Origin: an uncultured Eubacteriales bacterium
GTDB lineage: Bacteria; Bacillota; Clostridia; Oscillospirales; UMGS1783
Reading direction: 5' to 3'
Length of the DNA: 9,313 nucleotides
Assembly: GCA_900555065.1 (NCBI GenBank)
Contig: USJY01000035.1
Location: 1-9,313 of the forward strand
The position numbers and the translations under genes are program-made. Shown here in pieces: positions 7,141 through 9,313 of this stretch; positions within the stretch are counted from its first letter, which is position 1, and each line of letters opens with the position of its first letter. The notes beneath the pieces were generated by a model. The model made no database searches, was not told the origin of the DNA, and was given only the letters and a program-made list of their open reading frames with translations.

Positions 7141-7170
7141 AAAAACGGCCGCCCATGGTTTGGGCGGCCG
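7141..7170 (-). terminator. Rho-independent terminator of the small minus-strand gene
   Basis: A perfect 10-bp stem (CGGCCGCCCA at 7146-7155 with TGGGCGGCCG at 7161-7170) is followed on the minus strand by TTTTT (plus 7141-7145). It starts 5 bases past the stop of the 69-residue gene. Together with the plus-strand terminator at 7107-7137 it insulates two convergent genes. Confidence 0.88.
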
Positions 7171-7175
7171 CCGAT

Positions 7176-7385
7176 TCAGCTCAGTTTCTGGAGAATCCTC
7201 TTACAGGTTTTTCCGATGCTTTTCACGTAGTCCCCGCCCTGGTCCATACCGTTATAGGCGTAGTGTTCCGGCACCTTCTGGCAGATCCACTGCACCTGTT
7301 CCGGCGTAAGATCGCCGCGCACGTCGAAATTGAACCCAATGTCGTCGAGAAGCTCCAGCTCTTTATCCGTAAAATTGACTGTCAT
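7176..7385 (-). CDS. Small conserved-type hypothetical protein (69 aa)
   Basis: The protein begins MTVNFTDKELELLDDIGF, continues FDVRGDLTPEQVQWICQKV and ends KTCKRILQKLS. It is soluble and probably mostly helical, with no signal peptide, membrane segment or metal motif beyond two separated cysteines. I chose the ATG at 7383-7385 because GGAG (plus 7394-7397) sits 8 bases before it; the GTG nine bases upstream overlaps that ribosome binding site and is unlikely. It has a dedicated strong terminator, which supports a real single-gene transcript. The layout (short N-terminal TDKELELL helix, DLTPEQ turn, C-terminal helix with a cysteine) resembles small hypothetical proteins common in Clostridia, but I cannot name a family or function. 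It is divergent from the PurF-like gene, with a 196-base gap between them. Confidence 0.78.
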   Translation of the reverse strand: MTVNFTDKELELLDDIGFNFDVRGDLTPEQVQWICQKVPEHYAYNGMDQGGDYVKSIGKTCKRILQKLS

Positions 7386-7484
7386 TATCGGCACTCCTTT
7401 CTCTTACCTGTATTGTTTGCAGGCGGGCTTCAAATATGAGCGCAGGGCTACGAAATCAGGACAAAATGTGTATTTTCCATATAG

Positions 7485-7509
7485 CAGATTGCCAAAATCG
7501 AGCAATCTG
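7485..7509. repeat. Inverted repeat upstream of the PurF-like promoter
   Basis: CAGATTGC (7485-7492) and GCAATCTG (7502-7509) are perfect 8-base arms around a 9-base loop. The repeat ends 10 bases before the -35 box at 7520 and has no T-run on either side, so an operator or a DNA hairpin is more likely than a terminator. It does not look like the PurBox of Bacillus PurR. The rest of the gap (7386-7484) shows nothing I can name. Confidence 0.45.
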
Positions 7510-7519
7510 AGAGAATGGG

Positions 7520-7548
7520 TGGACGGCGGGCCGTTTTTCATGTATAAT
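7520..7548 (+). promoter_or_regulatory. Sigma-A-type promoter of the PurF-like gene
   Basis: TGGACG (7520-7525), a 17-base spacer, and a perfect TATAAT (7543-7548). The start codon is 33 bases beyond the -10 box, giving a short leader of about 25 bases with AGGGGGA (7568-7574) as ribosome binding site, 7 bases before the TTG. There is no room for a leader riboswitch. Confidence 0.65.
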
Positions 7549-7581
7549 AATAAAATAAAATCACAATAGGGGGAACGTCAT

Positions 7582-8988
7582 TTGGGCGGATTGTTTGGAG
7601 TCACAGGGAAGCAAAACTGCGCGTACGACCTGTTTTTCGGGGTGGATTATCATTCGCATCTCGGCACGGTCAAAGGCGGCATGGCCGTGTTGGGCGACGT
7701 CGGCTTTACCCGGGTAATACACAATATACAGAATTCGCCGTTTCGAACGAAGTTTGAAAACGACGTTGCGGAAATGACGGGAAACAGCGGAATCGGCTGT
7801 ATCAGCGATACCGATTCGCAGCCGCTTGTCGTGAAATCCCATTTAGGCGACTATGCCATTGCCTGCGTTGGTAAAATCAATAACGTCGAGCAGCTGCTGT
7901 CGCTCGCCTTTAAAAAGGGCGGCCGGCACTTTCTTGAGGGCAGCCGTGGGCAGGTCAACTCTACCGAGCTTGTCGCAACCATTATTGACGGCTCCGCCTC
8001 GTTTGTAGAAGGTATCCACCGTGTGTTTGAGCTGATTGACGGCTCCATGTCCATGCTCATTCTCACCAGGGACGGCGTGATCGCAGCGCGGGACAAGCTG
8101 GGCCGCACCCCGCTCGTACTGGGTGGGAGAGAGGACGCGGTGTGCGTCAGCTCTGAATCGTTTGCCTTTTTGAACCTCGGCTACCGCCAGCTGTCCGAGC
8201 TCGGTCCGGGCGAGATCGTCCGTTTCACGCCGGAGGGGGTGGAGCAGCTTTCTCCGCCGGGCGATGAGATGCGCATATGCTCTTTTTTGTGGACGTATTA
8301 TGGTTATCCGTCTTCGAGCTATGAGGGCGTGAACGTGGAAAATATGCGCTATCGCTGCGGCGCGCACCTTGCGGAACAGGACGGCGATATGCCGATCGAT
8401 TCCGTCGCCGGCGTGCCGGACTCGGGTATCGCGCATGCGATCGGATACGCGCAGCGTTCAGGCGTACCCTTTACCCGGCCGCTGATTAAATACACGCCGA
8501 CCTGGCCGCGCAGCTTTACGCCGCGGGACCAGGGCCAGCGCGATCTGATCGCGCGCATGAAGCTCATACCGGTAGACGAGCTTGTTCGCGGGCGCAGACT
8601 GCTGTTTATCGACGACTCGATCGTACGCGGAACGCAGCTGAAGGAAACGGCGGATTTTCTCTACCGCAACGGTGCGGAGCAGGTGCATGTGCGGCCTGCC
8701 TGCCCGCCGATCATGTTCAGCTGTAAATATATCAACTTTTCACGCTCCACTTCGCCCATGGAGCTGATTACGCGGCGAATTATCCAGGAAATTGAGGGCC
8801 GGTGCGACGACGAACTGGCCTACCGTTACGCTGACGACACGGGCGAAAAGTATCAGGACATGGTGTCCTGCATGTGTGATAAAATGCAGTTTTCTTCGCT
8901 CAAATTTCTTAAACTCGGAGATTTGACCGACGCCGTCTCCCTGCCGCCCTGTAAGCTCTGCACCTACTGCTGGAGCGGACGGGAATGA
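7582..8988 (+). CDS. PurF-like amidophosphoribosyltransferase homologue lacking the catalytic N-terminal Cys
   Basis: This 468-residue protein has the two-domain layout of glutamine PRPP amidotransferase: an N-terminal class II glutaminase-like domain (about 1-230) and a phosphoribosyltransferase domain (about 250-430). The PRPP-binding loop LLFIDDSIVRGT (340-351) and VPDSGIAHAIGYA are intact. Cysteines C233, C381, C460 and C463 (CTYCWSG) match the four Fe-S ligands of the Bacillus-type enzyme by eye. The start is TTG, fixed by AGGGGGA 7 bases upstream; the product begins MGGLFGV where PurF has an exposed Cys (CGI-F-G), so Gly replaces the nucleophile. HVRYST is CISDT (about 73-77), the HNGN oxyanion region is CVGK (95-98), and TDTE is NSTE (126-129). 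Glutamine hydrolysis is therefore unlikely. The protein may use free ammonia, or be a paralogue with another PRPP-linked role; this is inference. Similar MGGFFG-type proteins are, as I recall, widely annotated as amidophosphoribosyltransferase in Clostridia. It is transcribed alone. Confidence 0.88.
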   Translation: MGGLFGVTGKQNCAYDLFFGVDYHSHLGTVKGGMAVLGDVGFTRVIHNIQNSPFRTKFENDVAEMTGNSGIGCISDTDSQPLVVKSHLGDYAIACVGKINNVEQLLSLAFKKGGRHFLEGSRGQVNSTELVATIIDGSASFVEGIHRVFELIDGSMSMLILTRDGVIAARDKLGRTPLVLGGREDAVCVSSESFAFLNLGYRQLSELGPGEIVRFTPEGVEQLSPPGDEMRICSFLWTYYGYPSSSYEGVNVENMRYRCGAHLAEQDGDMPIDSVAGVPDSGIAHAIGYAQRSGVPFTRPLIKYTPTWPRSFTPRDQGQRDLIARMKLIPVDELVRGRRLLFIDDSIVRGTQLKETADFLYRNGAEQVHVRPACPPIMFSCKYINFSRSTSPMELITRRIIQEIEGRCDDELAYRYADDTGEKYQDMVSCMCDKMQFSSLKFLKLGDLTDAVSLPPCKLCTYCWSGRE

Positions 8989-9011
8989 CCCGCGCTTATG
9001 ATATTGTTATG

Positions 9012-9047
9012 CGCCCGGCCTTTTTTAGCCGGGCGTTTTTTTCTTTT
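9012..9047 (+). terminator. Rho-independent terminator of the PurF-like gene
   Basis: CGCCCGGC (9012-9019) pairs perfectly with GCCGGGCG (9028-9035) around an 8-base T-rich loop, followed by seven T's, C and four T's. It begins 24 bases after the stop codon. Confidence 0.88.
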
Positions 9048-9246
9048 GACATGGCTGTTTGTGTATGAAGAAGGAATGTATGCACACAGGCGCAGCAAAA
9101 TCCAGGTCAAAAACAAAGGGAAGAGGGTGCCGGAAAAAGCGGCTGGTGATTTACTTGAGGCAGCGAGCCGAAGTGCGGAAGAGTGCGTGCATGTCCAATA
9201 AGGCGGAGTATTGTTGGTATATATTATATCACCGCACAAAAAAATC
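9048..9246. other. Intergenic stretch without a supported gene
   Basis: Several short open frames cross this stretch, but none has a well-placed ribosome binding site together with a recognisable protein. The best candidate is a 41-codon plus-strand frame from ATG 9076 to TAA, whose AAGGA directly abuts the ATG. A near-palindrome, GGTATATATTATATCACC (about 9216-9233), could be a protein-binding site. Confidence 0.4.
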
Positions 9247-9281
9247 TTGCGTATATGGAATCGTCATGATATACTTATAAT
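9247..9281 (+). promoter_or_regulatory. Candidate promoter reading out of the window
   Basis: TTGCGT (9247-9252), a 17-base spacer, TATACT (9270-9275); a perfect TATAAT follows directly at 9276-9281 but has no -35 box at proper spacing. The DNA beyond is very AT-rich to the window end, with no start codon preceded by a ribosome binding site, so the gene would lie outside. Confidence 0.45.
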
Positions 9282-9313
9282 ACAAATTTGTAAAAAAATT
9301 GAACATACATTTT

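Noticed and set aside
7843..8436. Minus-strand open frame (197 codons) opposite the PurF-like gene
   Set aside because: Antisense of a conserved enzyme, without a supporting start region.
9046..9074. TTGACA at 9046-9051 as a promoter -35 box
   Set aside because: It overlaps the terminator T-run, and no acceptable -10 hexamer lies 16-18 bases downstream.
9076..9201. Possible 41-residue plus-strand peptide after the PurF terminator
   Set aside because: The AAGGA directly abuts the ATG, no promoter of quality precedes it, and the product is not recognisable.

Overview
The window looks like a chromosome segment of a Clostridia-type Bacillota (Firmicutes), plausibly a gut anaerobe. The signs are strong GGAGG ribosome binding sites, a TTG start, GC-rich hairpin terminators with T-runs, a Gram-positive signal peptide on a very large secreted glycosidase, and a PurF-like protein carrying the four-cysteine iron-sulfur signature. 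This placement is inference; there is no rRNA or other marker gene.

Left part (1 to about 1803, minus strand): a decayed prophage head-gene fragment. In transcription order it holds (i) a minor capsid protein (Phage_min_cap2 type) with a C-terminal zincin-like HExxH domain, which lacks its 5' end, has one in-frame TAG and needs a frame change to be read through; (ii) a 51-residue ORF coupled to it by an ATGA overlap; (iii) a minus-strand terminator; (iv) a DUF4355-type scaffold-like protein cut off at 102 residues.

Middle part (1804 to 7137, plus strand): an AT-rich control region with a perfect 11-base inverted repeat, then one 1670-residue secreted protein. It consists of a signal peptide, a complete GH36 (alpha-galactosidase/melibiase) catalytic module, and seven tandem Ig-like repeats of about 135 residues that run to the last codon. 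The repeats carry a conserved cysteine pair, and the last four look like a duplicated two-repeat unit. A strong terminator follows.

Right part (7141 to 9313): a small hypothetical protein on the minus strand whose terminator faces that of the glycosidase; a well-formed promoter; and a 468-residue PurF (amidophosphoribosyltransferase) homologue. That protein keeps the PRPP loop and the Fe-S cysteines but has Gly where the catalytic N-terminal Cys should be, and has lost the other glutamine-site residues. It has its own terminator. The last 265 bases hold no convincing gene and a candidate promoter reading out of the window.

The blocks do not form one pathway. The best candidates for something under-described are the cysteine-paired Ig-like repeat family fused to the GH36 module and the nucleophile-less PurF paralogue.
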